A DNA stretch of 64,000 bases. It comes from Synchiropus splendidus. Lineage: Eukaryota > Chordata > Actinopteri > Syngnathiformes > Callionymidae. The stretch covers positions 11,243,366 to 11,307,365 of the forward strand of contig NC_071343.1 of the NCBI RefSeq assembly GCF_027744825.2, in the 5' to 3' direction. Positions 37,618 to 48,722 of the stretch are shown here, one piece after another. A model generated the notes under the pieces. It was given only the letters and a program-made list of their open reading frames with translations. It made no database searches and was not told where the DNA came from. Both the position numbers and the translations under genes were made by a program. Each line of letters opens with the position of its first letter. The first letter of the stretch is position 1.

Positions 37618-38033
37618 CTGTCAAAGATTACAAGTCAATCTACTGTACACTGAAGAAACATTTCCATACATGAGCACAAATGAAGATCAATATCTCCACC
37701 TTAAGAGTCCAGAAACATTAGCAGCAACTACTGGGAAGTCTTAAAAAAAATACATTTCATTGTAATAATGCAATTGTCTTATTTTTATGTGCTCAACTGT
37801 ACTCAGTGGTTATCAAGACCAACTGCACATCTGAATGAAAAAAGTCAGTCAGAAATAACTAACAAATAGTTCGGGGTCAATAGGGTCAATGTGAGTTAAA
37901 AACATTGAACGTACGTTTTGATTTCACAACTGTTTGGGTGGTAAACAGGTAAAACAGCCGAAGATTTTTGGTGTGTGAGGCAGAAGTGGGATTGCCAATA
38001 GTGAAACACAGTAAACACACCGGTCTACCTCAG
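37618..38033. other. adat3 leader intron and gap to the alkbh6 3' end
   Basis: Holds the unresolved non-coding upstream part of adat3. No coding sequence or named repeat seen. Confidence 0.4.
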
Positions 38034-38039
38034 TTTATT
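38034..38039 (-). terminator. alkbh6: alkbh6 poly(A) signal
   Basis: AATAAA on the minus strand about 250 bases past the stop codon; the first canonical signal downstream. Confidence 0.55.
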
Positions 38040-38289
38040 ATGCGTGAATATAATAATAAACAATAAATACATAGTAATTGCTTAAAGAAAAACACACACC
38101 AACTATATGTCATAAAGCTACGCTTGGACGCGCTGGTTTTTTACTCCTTATTGTAGGATACAAGGTGCTTTTGTGGCTCAGCCTTTCCTGCATCTGAGAT
38201 CAAGGGGAAGACTAGGAAGCTAGGAATGAAGTCAGTGTATTTTCCATGAAAGCATACTGTGCAGCAATGAAATTCATTCAGTTCAGAGT

Positions 38290-38994
38290 CTACTTCCGTC
38301 CCAGGAAAAGTTTCGTCTTCATGACTTTAGGCACATGACGGATGGTGAGTGACACTCTGGTTCCTCGACTTAGGGTCTCCCCGATCAGTCCTCCGGCAGC
38401 AGACAAGTTCAGCACCCTATCAGACAGCGTGTCTTCCTCGCAGGCTCTGATTCCATGAAGCATGTGCTGGTACGCGTCGTCCTGCAGGATGAGGAGACTG
38501 CGCGGCCTCACCAATAAGGAGAACAGGAAGCGCTCTTCCTCAGAAAGTGGACCATCTGTTTCCACACTACTTAACGGCCTATAGAAGTCCAGTAGCGTGT
38601 GCGATCCCAGGCTGATGGTGGTGACCGTGGGGTGGTACAGGGGCCCGTCCTCATGTGGCATTATCCCCTCTCCTTGTTTGTACTCATTCACCAGCACATG
38701 ATTCGCTGGCTTCCCACCGAACGCACCCAAAAGGGAGATTTTCTCGCAGTAGGTCTGTAGCCAGTCAGGGATCTTCTCTGCCACCATGCCTTTAGGGTGT
38801 GGTAACCCACCCCAGTTCTGGAGACGCCTCCCTGACAACTGAGTCCACTTCGGCTTGGGACTCCTATAGACCTGCTGGAGGAGGAACGACTCCTCTTCTT
38901 CAGTTATGAAATCTGGGATGTAATAAATGGTGGATGGATCTCCGTCTACTATAAAGTCCTTCAACTCCTCCACAATACAAGATGGTAGTTCCAT
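38290..38994 (-). CDS. alkbh6: ALKBH6, AlkB-family Fe(II)/2-oxoglutarate dioxygenase
   Basis: A single uninterrupted coding exon of 234 residues from ATG 38994 ([14 protein letters not shown]). An out-of-frame ATG precedes it at about 39018. The acceptor TTAACCAG puts the exon start at 39023, and a donor AAG|GTAATT at 39673-39672 ends a likely non-coding first exon, so the only intron seen is in the leader. AlkB hallmarks are present: H114-x-D116 and H180 for iron, R213-x5-R219 for 2-oxoglutarate, plus the ALKBH6 signatures [18 protein letters not shown] and [11 protein letters not shown]. The substrate is not firmly established; nucleic acid is expected. Human ALKBH6, as I recall, has several coding exons, so the intron-free form is notable. 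Confidence 0.95.
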   Translation of the reverse strand: MELPSCIVEELKDFIVDGDPSTIYYIPDFITEEEESFLLQQVYRSPKPKWTQLSGRRLQNWGGLPHPKGMVAEKIPDWLQTYCEKISLLGAFGGKPANHVLVNEYKQGEGIMPHEDGPLYHPTVTTISLGSHTLLDFYRPLSSVETDGPLSEEERFLFSLLVRPRSLLILQDDAYQHMLHGIRACEEDTLSDRVLNLSAAGGLIGETLSRGTRVSLTIRHVPKVMKTKLFLGRK

Positions 38995-39168
38995 GTTCCC
39001 TTTGGGAAAATCCACATGAAAGTCTGGTTAAACCAAAAATTATACAGGAAATACTGGAAAAAGTATTCCGGATAGATTATCTAAAAATGAATTTTATGAA
39101 TGAGAAATATTGTAAATATTCAAATGCTGGTTAAAGGCATGGGCAAGAAAAGCACACAAAACTGGTCT

Positions 39169-39171
<3 letters not shown>

Positions 39172-39208
<37 letters not shown>
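39172..39208. repeat. (TA)n microsatellite
   Basis: An uninterrupted AT dinucleotide run of 37 bases in the alkbh6 leader intron. Confidence 0.95.
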
Positions 39209-39214
<6 letters not shown>

Positions 39215-39673
39215 GTTCATACACTCATCACAAGTATCTTCTTTTGATTTGTGATATCTCCCTGAGATTTGTGGCAGTGCAATCTTCAAATGAAAGAAAT
39301 TCGGTTAACTGTATCATATAATGAGGACGTTTGTATAAAAATTTCAGAATTAGTTTTTTTATTTATTCTCACATTAATGCACGTCTGTGTGGGGTAATGA
39401 GCGATAACGCTGAAGAAAACCAATTCATCGTTGTTATATCATACAGTTATTGATATGCAACGTGGCGGAAAAAGTTGTTATGACGTTATAATGTTTAATT
39501 GCGATGTATGGACACATGTCGATGTTGCAGTTTAAAAAAAAAACAGAAACGAATCGAGGTTCCCTGACGTTTAACATGTGCTCAGATTGTTTCGTAAACT
39601 CATACACATATTACATACAAATCAAAAGAAAATACTTCACCAAAACAAACAAACAAACGAACAAACAATTACC

Positions 39674-40101
39674 TTTTTTCACGGATCTTTCGAAATGAAA
39701 GTAAGACGCTTAGCCAGAGAGACGTGCTTGCAACGCCATGCTTAGACGGCGGTGCAGCAGCCTAACACTTCCCCACCAAGAACATCAGAAATGACTGATT
39801 TTAAAACTGTATGATTTCACAAGGAACAGAAATAGTTGGAAGTTTTCTCAACATGTATACAAAGTTGTTGTTTCTGATTATCCCGGTGAAAAGCCTCAGT
39901 GTTAAAGCTTGCTTTGCATCAACCCGGAACTATTTACATTTGACAGTTTCCTGCCTTTCGGTCATTGAGGACGTTGCCATTCCTTGTGAGTTCAAATATT
40001 GAACACATCGCTTCTATTGGATTTTATATGGATATTATATCTTATTGCTCAAAACGTATAAGTTTTATTAGTTTAAAAGGAGTCTTTCTCCCGTGTCGTC
40101 T
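39674..40101. promoter_or_regulatory. Head-to-head alkbh6/osgepl1 promoter region
   Basis: About 400 bases separate the inferred first alkbh6 exon from the osgepl1 start codon. There is no TATA box and no CpG-rich core; the segment near 39720-39770 (ACGCTTAGCC, GACGGCGGTGC) is the most GC-rich part. Assignment as a promoter rests on gene orientation. Confidence 0.45.
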
Positions 40102-42167
40102 ATGAGCCCACTATTTCAAAATCAAATGTTGGCACGTAAATTAAGAACTTTGTCGAGGTGTTTGCATGTTGGACACAAATCTTTAGGCTCCAGGTTGGTG
40201 TTGGGCATCGAGACCAGCTGTGATGACACTGGAGCTGCCGTCCTAGATGGCACTGGTGCCATTCTTGGGGAGTCTCTGCACTCCCAAAAAGAAGTTCACC
40301 TTAGGTAGGTGTGTTTGTTCAGACTCCTGACTGACCAAAAAGGTTTCTTTATATTTTAATTAAAATGTTGTCTTTGTTATCCCCAGGACTGGTGGCATCA
40401 TCCCCACAGTTGCACAGCAACTCCACAGGGAAAACATAGAGCGTGTGGTCCATGAAGCTCTTCAGAGGAGTGGAGTAGAACCAGGTCAGCTCGCTGCTGT
40501 GGCCACCACAGTGAAACCAGGCCTGGCCCTCAGCTTGAGCGTTGGTCTGCAGTTTAGTCAGAGATTTGTGAGGCAACACAACAAGCCTTTCATCCCCATC
40601 CACCACATGGAAGCCCACGCTTTGACGGTGAGGATGCTTCAGGAAGTCCCGTTCCCTTTTCTGGTTCTGCTGGTTTCTGGTGGACACACTCTTCTGGCTG
40701 TGGCGCGAGGAGTGGACGACTTCCTGCTGCTGGGTTACTCTCAAGATGAAGCTGCCGGGGACACACTGGATAAAGTAAGTATCTATGGGGGATCAAGATA
40801 TGAACTAGTGCTGTGTTCACTGACAGCAGTCTACTGGAACATAAACAACTCCCAGTAAAGCTCAAGATATTATCAAATTACTGAAGTCATTTTGTCTTTT
40901 TTAATCATAGTTTCTTGATACGTATTTGCTTCGTTATAGGTTGCAAGACGTTTGTCACTGATCAAACACCCTCAGTGCTCCACGCTCAGTGGAGGGCAAG
41001 CGATAGAACTCTTGGCTAAGGAAGGGGACAGGAGCAGATTTTCTTTCAGGACTCCCATGGGTCAGACTCCTGACTGCTGCTTCTCCTTTGCCGGACTACG
41101 AAACCAAATAAATATGACGATATTGAAAAAAGAGGCAGAAGAAGGTAAAACTAAATGAGTTCACAACCATCCTCTCAGGTGTACAGTTAAATATCCTTTG
41201 TATCTCCCAAAGGAGTGGAACAGGGAAGTCTGTTGTCGTGTGTGAACGACTTTGCAGCCGCGACTCAGCACTCAGTCGCCGCTCATCTCGCAAAACGCAC
41301 ACACCGCGCCATCTTGTTCTGTCAATCAAATGGTCTGCTACCGTCACATGATCCCACTTTGGTGAGTTTCACTGTGACTCAAACTTTCTGCTGATGTCTC
41401 TCCCTTTTTCTGTCTCTGTTTTAGTTAACTTTAACCAAGTCTCCGCTTTCACCAGGTGATGTCAGGAGGCGTGGCAAGTAACCAGTACATCCGTAAAGCC
41501 ATATCAATCATCACAGATCTGACTGGTGTCCATCTTATCTGTCCACCGCCCAAATTTTGCACTGACAATGGAGTGATGATCGCATGGTGAGTATTAGTGA
41601 ATTTATGAATAATAAAATTTATTATTATACATTTTACTAATTAATAATAATAATAATAAATTATTATTATATAATTATTTTGACTTGTATTCTTTTATTT
41701 CCTTGAGGAATGGTGTGGAGCGTCTCAGGGCAGGTATAGGGATTCTGGCTCCTGATGTGGATGTTACCTATGAGCCCAAGTAAGTTTTTTTTTTTTTTTT
41801 CATTTTTACTAAACAGCACTGTTTTCAATATTATTTTTCTTTCACCAAGGCTTGCCTCTGCACATCATCTTAAGCTATCTGACTCATTCTCAAGCCACAG
41901 CTGTCCTCTTCATTTTCCATATCCACTACCCCTCTGGGTCTCATCCCTTTTTTTTTCTTGTTGTTCATCCAACATACGCTCCCTCATCTTCGCTGAACCT
42001 GTTTGTGTCTGGCTTCTACTGAATTTTGTCCTCTTCTCTTCCACTAGAGAATTATTTATGTGGCACGTCTGCTGTGTTTCAGGGCTCCACTCGGACACAA
42101 CCTGGCGGGAGAAGTTCTGGCTGCAGCCATTAAGCTACCACCTGTGAGACTCAAGATCCAGAACTGA
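40102..42167 (+). CDS. osgepl1: OSGEPL1 (Qri7 type), mitochondrial tRNA t6A37 threonylcarbamoyltransferase
   Basis: Seven exons: 40102-40304, 40387-40774, 40940-41144, 41213-41361, 41456-41586, 41708-41779 and 42083-42167. All have GT-AG introns and join in frame to 410 residues (human 414). The start ATG 40102 gives an Arg/Lys-rich leader without acidic residues (MSPLFQNQMLARKLRTLSR), fitting a mitochondrial presequence. The Kae1/TsaD fold shows GIETSCDDT at 36-43, the metal motif H141-x3-H145 (HHMEAH), LVSGGH, and VMSGGVASN with CTDNGVMIAW near the end. The enzyme transfers threonylcarbamoyl to A37 of ANN-decoding tRNAs. The exons are tightly packed, most introns under 170 bases. Confidence 0.97.
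41600..41682. repeat. AT-rich (AAT/ATT)n tract in osgepl1 intron
   Basis: Runs of AAT on one side and ATT on the other form a self-complementary low-complexity tract between exons 5 and 6. Confidence 0.8.
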
Positions 42168-42217
42168 CCTGAAATATATGATATGTATGTGGCCTCCTGA
42201 TCATCAACGCAGTCATA

Positions 42218-42223
42218 AATAAA
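42218..42223 (+). terminator. osgepl1: osgepl1 poly(A) signal
   Basis: AATAAA 50 bases past the stop codon, which gives a very short 3' UTR. Confidence 0.75.
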
Positions 42224-43022
42224 CGTATTTTAATGCGTATTGCAAACCTTATTTACTGAAGAGCTCGCAAGTGACGTGACAAGGTCAGGTGTGTTTAAAT
42301 CACGTTCCTTCAAAGCACACGTGTTTTCAGTGATGTAGCACCACCTACTGGTCAAGTAGGCGCATTAAGCAAATCAAAGACGAACCAGTGTGGAAAAATT
42401 AAATCGCTATGTTGAGAAAATAAATGATCAGTACATGATGGCCACCTAACAAAATTCTATGGAGTCCCACCTTTGCAGCCCAAATTCTAGCTTCTGTATA
42501 CTGATAGATACAAACCACTACAGATCATAAGCACATCAGTTTTGCAATATAAAGAGTAGGTTTTTAGTCAGCAGCAACATAAAACTGAACAATTCTGCTT
42601 ATTCAAAATCATACTTGGATCAACGCCAACATTTTTGATAATTGGAAGGACTATTAAATGTACATAAGGAAAAGACAACACTGTAAAAAGAAAAAAAAAT
42701 TTACTTGTTCTAGAAAATTAGTCAGAGGCAGTGTAAGACAACCATGTATAATCACAGGTTACACAGTCTGGCAGTGATATGGGGAGAAATCTCTGGGATC
42801 TGGCCATCATTCAGGGAAACTCAAACAACGTAAAAGCTATCACACAACCATTTGAAATTCATTTCTTTTCTAAAATTAAAAATACAGTGGTTTAACAAGC
42901 ACAGCAATGAAACATCGGAAAACGTGTATTGCCAGTACTGCTGAAATGGAATAACAATTCCAGTTCATAAAATCAGTGTGAAGTCTTAACATCCCAAATC
43001 TATGCATCAGCCGTGGTATAAC
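42224..43022. other. Tail-to-tail gap between osgepl1 and fkbp7
   Basis: No gene seen. A CTCF-like motif on the minus strand lies at 42339-42351 (CCAGTAGGTGGTG, one core mismatch). Confidence 0.45.
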
Positions 43023-43028
43023 TTTATT
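43023..43028 (-). terminator. fkbp7: fkbp7 poly(A) signal
   Basis: AATAAA on the minus strand about 100 bases past the fkbp7 stop codon. Confidence 0.7.
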
Positions 43029-43129
43029 GATGGATGACTTTTATGTCTTTGTTTTTGGAACTTTCAAACCTCTCATTCTTGCAACCCGATTCATAGTGTC
43101 ATGAAGGTTTAAACTAGTTGTGAGCAACA

Positions 43130-46100
43130 TTAGAGTTCATCATGCTCATATATATTGTACTCCTTTGCACTTATCACCCCGTCACTGTCGCTGTCACTCT
43201 TCTTAAATATATCGTTCAGAATATTCTCATAGTAGGCGTCGTCTTGAGGCTTCCCAGTTCTTTTATAATCCACCTTTAAGTACTCTTTCACCTGCAAAGA
43301 GACACAACACACGCATGATTGAAGTAACATGCCATAACACAGACATCACAGAGTAGAGTTTAAAAAGACCCAGCAAAATCAGGTACACACTAAATTGAAG
43401 CTATATGAGAAGAAAAAAGAATGAAAGGAAATGGAGAACCGAAAGAAAAAATGCAATAGAAGTTAGAATACTAATGAAAGAAAAAGTAAGCTTTAATACA
43501 GAAAAATCATGGCTAAAAGGAGAAGTGGAAACCAAAACATTAGAGACAAAAATGGCTCACAATGAATAGAGCTGGGTAAAAAGTAAAAGTAGAACACTAG
43601 TATTGATTGAGGAAAAAAAAGTAAGAAAAGAGACAAAAGTCAAAGAAAGAGAAAAGCAAGAGCAGATTGTTCCACAGACTTTGGAGGAAACCAAAGATAA
43701 TATGGATTTCAAAAGTGATTTCCAGCTGGTTCGAGCTGTACCCTTCTGATGAAACCACCATTCACAATCTACTTGGACCAAACTGCACTGACTCATTGCA
43801 CTTGGCGTACATAAACACATTGTCACTTGTACATGATGCAAACTATCGAGTGATTTATGCTCCTCAGATAGGGTTTTGTGAATGTGGGCCAATAAATGAG
43901 ATGTGATTTATGATTCCAGATAAGGAGTTCACAAGGAAGTGTGGCCTTCTGGTGACTGGGAGTCTGTTTTTTTTTTATGTCTGCTTTCTGTGTAATTTTC
44001 CATGAGGATCGGTGGTTTGGTGCATGAGTGTTTTGTGAATATATCTTATATAACTACATTTATATATATAGGGGCCACATTGTATACAGAGACAATTTTT
44101 ATCAAATAGGAAACATGTACCACCATGACTTCATATGATTTAAATATTTTCTTTGGTTATATGGCATTTACAATGAATAGAATATATTCTTAAGTGGTAG
44201 CAAATGCTGGGTGATCACACCGTACCATATGTGGGAGGCATTATGAACCAATCCAGTGAGATAATAAAATCGATATCTCAGCTGGTACCTCAGCTCGTGT
44301 TAATGTTCTGTCTTGATCCTGGTCGATTTGTTTGAAGGCCTCCATGCTGCGGGGACCCCTGGTCACAGCAAAGACCTCCACCTCAAACACCACAGTAGCG
44401 TTTGGAGGAACTGGGCCTGTTTCAGTCAGAGATAAGAGACATTTCAGCACAGTAAAAGGAGAAATGATCAGTTACCATGGCAAGTGTTTGTGTTTAAAAT
44501 CTTTTAAGGAACTCAAGGAGAACATTTAATGTGTATTAATAAGATGACACGCAATGATTGGAGGAGATTCTTCCAATTTCTTGTAAACTTCACCACAATC
44601 AACTCTAAACACAGAAATGCATGTCTTTTTAATGTAAATAATAGATTCAACTGACCACATTTGCTCGAATATTGAGGTATGAACCAGGTGAAAATGTTTG
44701 ATTATTGATATTCATAGTTGATTCCAGAGGGGAAATAAAATGGGCAAAAAGTATGAACGCATTTTTAAGGTCATGTTGGTTGGACCGAAGTTTCAACACA
44801 GATCAATACTTGGAAAAGATACAACAAAACAACAGAACAAAAATTAGACACATACACACACCAAACATTAAGGACATTAGCATATTGATTCTGATTAATT
44901 AATTATCACATGTGTAATTACTTTGATAAAAATGTAAACAAATAAATAACAGTTGTTATATAAAAGTTTAAAATGAAACCACAACCTCCATTTATTTTCC
45001 TCAAAACTGCCATGAAAACGGAACATAATTGATAAAAGACGTTTCACCATTTAAAGCCCAAACCTCAAGAATTATGAAACAATTATTCATTTCACAGGGG
45101 AAAAAAAGTTGTGTGAAGAATTGTTTTTTTTAAGAACACACTAAAAGTAATATCTTTTTTCGTCAAGGGGAAAACACAGTCTGGTGTAGTAAGAGTTCTT
45201 TTAACAAATGACAAGAGAGATGCACAGATAACTCAGCACAGTGCAGATAAACAAACACAAGAAGAGTGGAGGGACTTGACTTAAGCAGATGTTTTCGACA
45301 AGGTGCTAAACAAGAATGTCATCCGTGACCGGGACACACACATGCTTGAAAAGTCAGAACCAGTTAAAGAAGTTGTTAGTGTTGTGGTGAAGAGGACAGA
45401 AGAAACCGTGAACCTACATGCTCACATGCTCACTGCACATGCTCAGTCAAGCCTCTGTTCAGATAGAGCTGTGGAAAGAAGACACAGGATGAATGCACAG
45501 TTCCCACAAAACCCTGCAGTAATGTAGCCGTAATGCTACAGGATATTATATTAAAGCTTCGGGTAAAGATACTATTCATCCTCTCACCTTTTCCACTTGC
45601 TCCAAAAGCCAAATCTGATGGAACTGTTATTTTGCGCCTCTCGCCAACACACATATCAGTCATCCCTAAGTCTAGACCCTTGATGACCTGGCCAATACCC
45701 AGAACCAGCCACTGAGGGTGTCCAGCTTTGTCCGACCGACTGGAAGAAGGACAGAAGAATCATGCACATCATAATACTGAACAGTGAAGCAATACTCTTT
45801 AGTCGGGTAAACACAACCTGATGAGAGAAGTAAACATGGTGGCGACAACAAACCACAGACGAACTTTCCAACAATTTGGGGGACTATTCAGTATTTATAT
45901 TTGCAATGACGTATTCTCTAGTATTCTCTAGTGTCAGTGACAAATTGTGTCACGGGTGGGATGGTTCCTGAGACCTGAGGTTGCATTCAGGAACACTGAC
46001 AAGACATCAAGAGCAAAACGAAGTAAAGTGTCTTCACGATCATGTAAGGTGATACTACTAGTTAGCAAGTTTCCAGCCCAAACCCAAAGCTTCGTTTACT

Positions 46101-46353
46101 TGAACAGAAAAATCACTTGAATTTGAAGGGATTATCTAGTAACAGACCTGCAGTAAAACTGGGAACCGTCTTTGGCCAGGAAGCCGTCGTAATGGACGTT
46201 CATCATGTCGCCCTTCTTGCTCTTCTGGTCGCACTCCAGCGGTTTGAACAGAACCTCAATCTTCACTTCATCCTTCACATCTGAGGCCCAAACTCTCCAC
46301 GAACAGAGCTCAGAGGTCAAGACGCAAAGAGTAAAACTCACGAGCTTCCACAT
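43130..46353 (-). CDS. fkbp7: FKBP7, ER-lumen peptidyl-prolyl isomerase with EF-hands
   Basis: Four exons on the minus strand: 46353-46148, 45739-45588, 44416-44289 and 43291-43130, joined in frame to 215 residues (human 222). ATG 46353 starts a signal peptide (MWKLVSFTLCVLTSELCSW). The frame stays open further upstream but has no ATG. The FKBP domain (about 30-140) has HYDGFLAKDGSQFY, GIGQVIKGLD and the ATVVFEVEVF strand. Two canonical EF-hand loops follow, D151-x-D153-x-D155...E162 and D195-x-D197-x-D199-G...E206. The protein ends in the ER-retrieval signal HDEL. FKBP14 is the close alternative; the SRSDKAGHPQW and MTDMC stretches favour FKBP7. It should help fold secretory proteins. Confidence 0.96.
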
Positions 46354-48480
46354 CTTGCAGCAGCTGCAGTCGTGGCAACGTCCGAACTCGAAGACGTGGA
46401 GAACTTCAGGCGTGTGGGGGAGTGTGCCCAGTGCGAAGACTGTCAGGACTTCTTTGCCTTCGCGTTCATCTTCTCTCTTCAATGTATCCAGTCTTTTTCT
46501 ATTTGCATTTGCGCACTCAAACAGTAAAAAAAAAATCCTCCTCAAATATAGATGACATGATGACGACGTCAGCTTGTCTCAAAGACATCACTTGGGACAA
46601 AGCAAGTATATATTGTCAAATAATACAGAAGTAACTAGTAATAATAATTTGAATGGAATAAAGTTATTTCAAAGAGAGGTTTTGAACTCAATGGACCTTA
46701 AACAAGGTTAAATAAATGTAACAATAATAGTGAAAGTTATGTTAAGTTTCACGTTGACACAGTTCTAGTGTTCATTATCTTATCTAAATGTACATGAAAT
46801 TAGCTGACATTACTTCTAATCACTTGAAGTGATATGATCAGACCACAGTGACGTTATTGATCCATCTAATATCATGCTGTTCATGTAATTGATTAGGCAA
46901 ACAGCTAAAGATTGTATTTTAAATCTACATGTTGCCCTTACATATATGCATGAAAAGAAAAATTGCACCTATAATCAAGCATGTTTGTCTGGGTTGTACA
47001 ATAATTTACACACAAGTACTAGTCGTACAATCAGAGCCAGGCATATGTATCTACTGTTTAGAATAATTTCATATACATTTAATGATGCCCTGTCTGGCAA
47101 ACGCAAAAACTATCCACAATTTACATTTTATTTCAAAAAATAAATAAATAAAATGATACCAGTGGGACACATCATCACAAGTTATCTAGTGTCTATTCAA
47201 ACTATGACCATTTCACTAAAGAAGAGTCTGGGATTCAATTCTTTTTGGCCACTTGTGACCAGACAGGTTGGTGGGAACAAATACAATTCTTTCTTTGCCT
47301 TTTGGCTCAGCTCCTTCTTCACCACAACAGACTGAAGGCTGTAACTGTCTGTACTGAACAAGATAGATGGACTCCACAACTAGGGGATTGATCTGAATCC
47401 TGTTGTGCAGGAAGTAAATTATTATAATTGCAGATTAAATTGCCACATTACATTAAGAAAGAGCAAAACAAAATCATTGCACAGATTCAAGGTCAGAAAG
47501 AAAACTTCCAGCGAGTTGTTTATGAAAAATATGCCTGTGTTATCATATGGAATATAACTGTCTACTTTGTTGAAACAATATTATGAGACATTGCATATGG
47601 TGAAACAAATCATAATAAAATCTGGTTTGTTATCAAATTTAGGTTCAATTTAGGCTCACATTCAAGTAAAAATGCAAGTTACTAGAATGTCATAACATAA
47701 CTATTAAAAATAAATATACAATGAAGTATAATATTATGCTGCAATTAATCCAATAAACAGAACAGTGTGGGTTGCCCAGTATAAACATGTTTTTAGTGAC
47801 AGATATACATGCACACACAATTGACAATAACTTAGACTTAGAAACAAACAAACAAAAAACACGACTGACAGTGGCACACAACCCTACATAAAGGACCTCA
47901 AATATCCAGGTTTACGCACACGACTGTTCAGAAAAAAAAAAAAAAAAAAAAAACAGGGAAAAGTGGGAATAAGGGCCAGAAATGATAAGGAGAGTTCTCC
48001 AGTCTGATCCTTTTCAGTCTCTTCAATTTAGCCATGTGACGTAATAACATACACCTGTCATTCACAATGCATTTGAAATAAATTGAAATAATCATTAATA
48101 ATAAGTTTCAATAATCTAATATAATCTTCTAGATGATTTTATTGAACCAAAACTGTTTTGACAAGCCTGTTGCACTATAACAGAGTGAAACTAATTTAAC
48201 TCGTTAATAGCTTATTAAACATGTTAAATCATACAACACATCAGATCAGGTTTCACATTGACTAGTGGTCTTCATCAAATACACCTAGTGACACGGTCGG
48301 ACCATAGTTACGTGACTTATCCATGCACTACCCTCATGGGACAGAAATCTTGCGTATCCCATATATTACACTTGTATGTTCATCATTTCATTTATGATTC
48401 GTGAAAGCTGTAATTATTTGGAACAGTCCGTACTTTTTTGAAGATGAAAATATAGAAACCTGAGATGACGAAACAAGGCA
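46354..48480. other. Divergent gap between fkbp7 and gls
   Basis: Contains the fkbp7 leader and promoter and the distal gls promoter. AT-rich and without recognisable genes. A run of 22 A residues lies at 47932-47953. Confidence 0.5.
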
Positions 48481-48722
48481 TACTTGGGGGTTTTCGTGCA
48501 CGTTTGACAGACACTGATGTCATCCAATCGGCGGTCACTACGTCATTCGTGACCAATCGCATCTGGGGCGTGAACGTGCGTTGCTATTTATTTTTGGACA
48601 CCGGTGTCTGTCTGTGACTCATCGCTGCCGAAGTCGGTCGTCTCTTCAAGTGTAGCGGTTTTTCCCCCTCCACGTTCTTCTCTGACGCCAGGTTTTCTCT
48701 CTAATCGTCGGACGGGCTTGAG
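48481..48722 (+). promoter_or_regulatory. gls: gls proximal promoter and 5' leader
   Basis: Contains a CRE-like ACGTCATT at about 48540, a CCAAT box at 48553-48557 and a TATA-like TATTTATTT at 48585-48593. A start site would then fall near 48615. The leader has no GCA triplet repeat, unlike the human GLS 5' UTR. Confidence 0.55.

Noticed and set aside
41755..42147. Open frame across the last osgepl1 intron
   Set aside because: It spans donor, intron and acceptor of osgepl1 in another frame; the intron sequence is T-rich filler.
43130..46353. FKBP14 as the identity of the minus-strand immunophilin
   Set aside because: The FKBP domain around the DGSQFYC and MTDMC stretches and the PRSMEAFKQID segment match FKBP7 better than FKBP14.
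46354..46545. In-frame N-terminal extension of fkbp7
   Set aside because: No ATG in the extension, and the ATG at 46353 begins a proper signal peptide.
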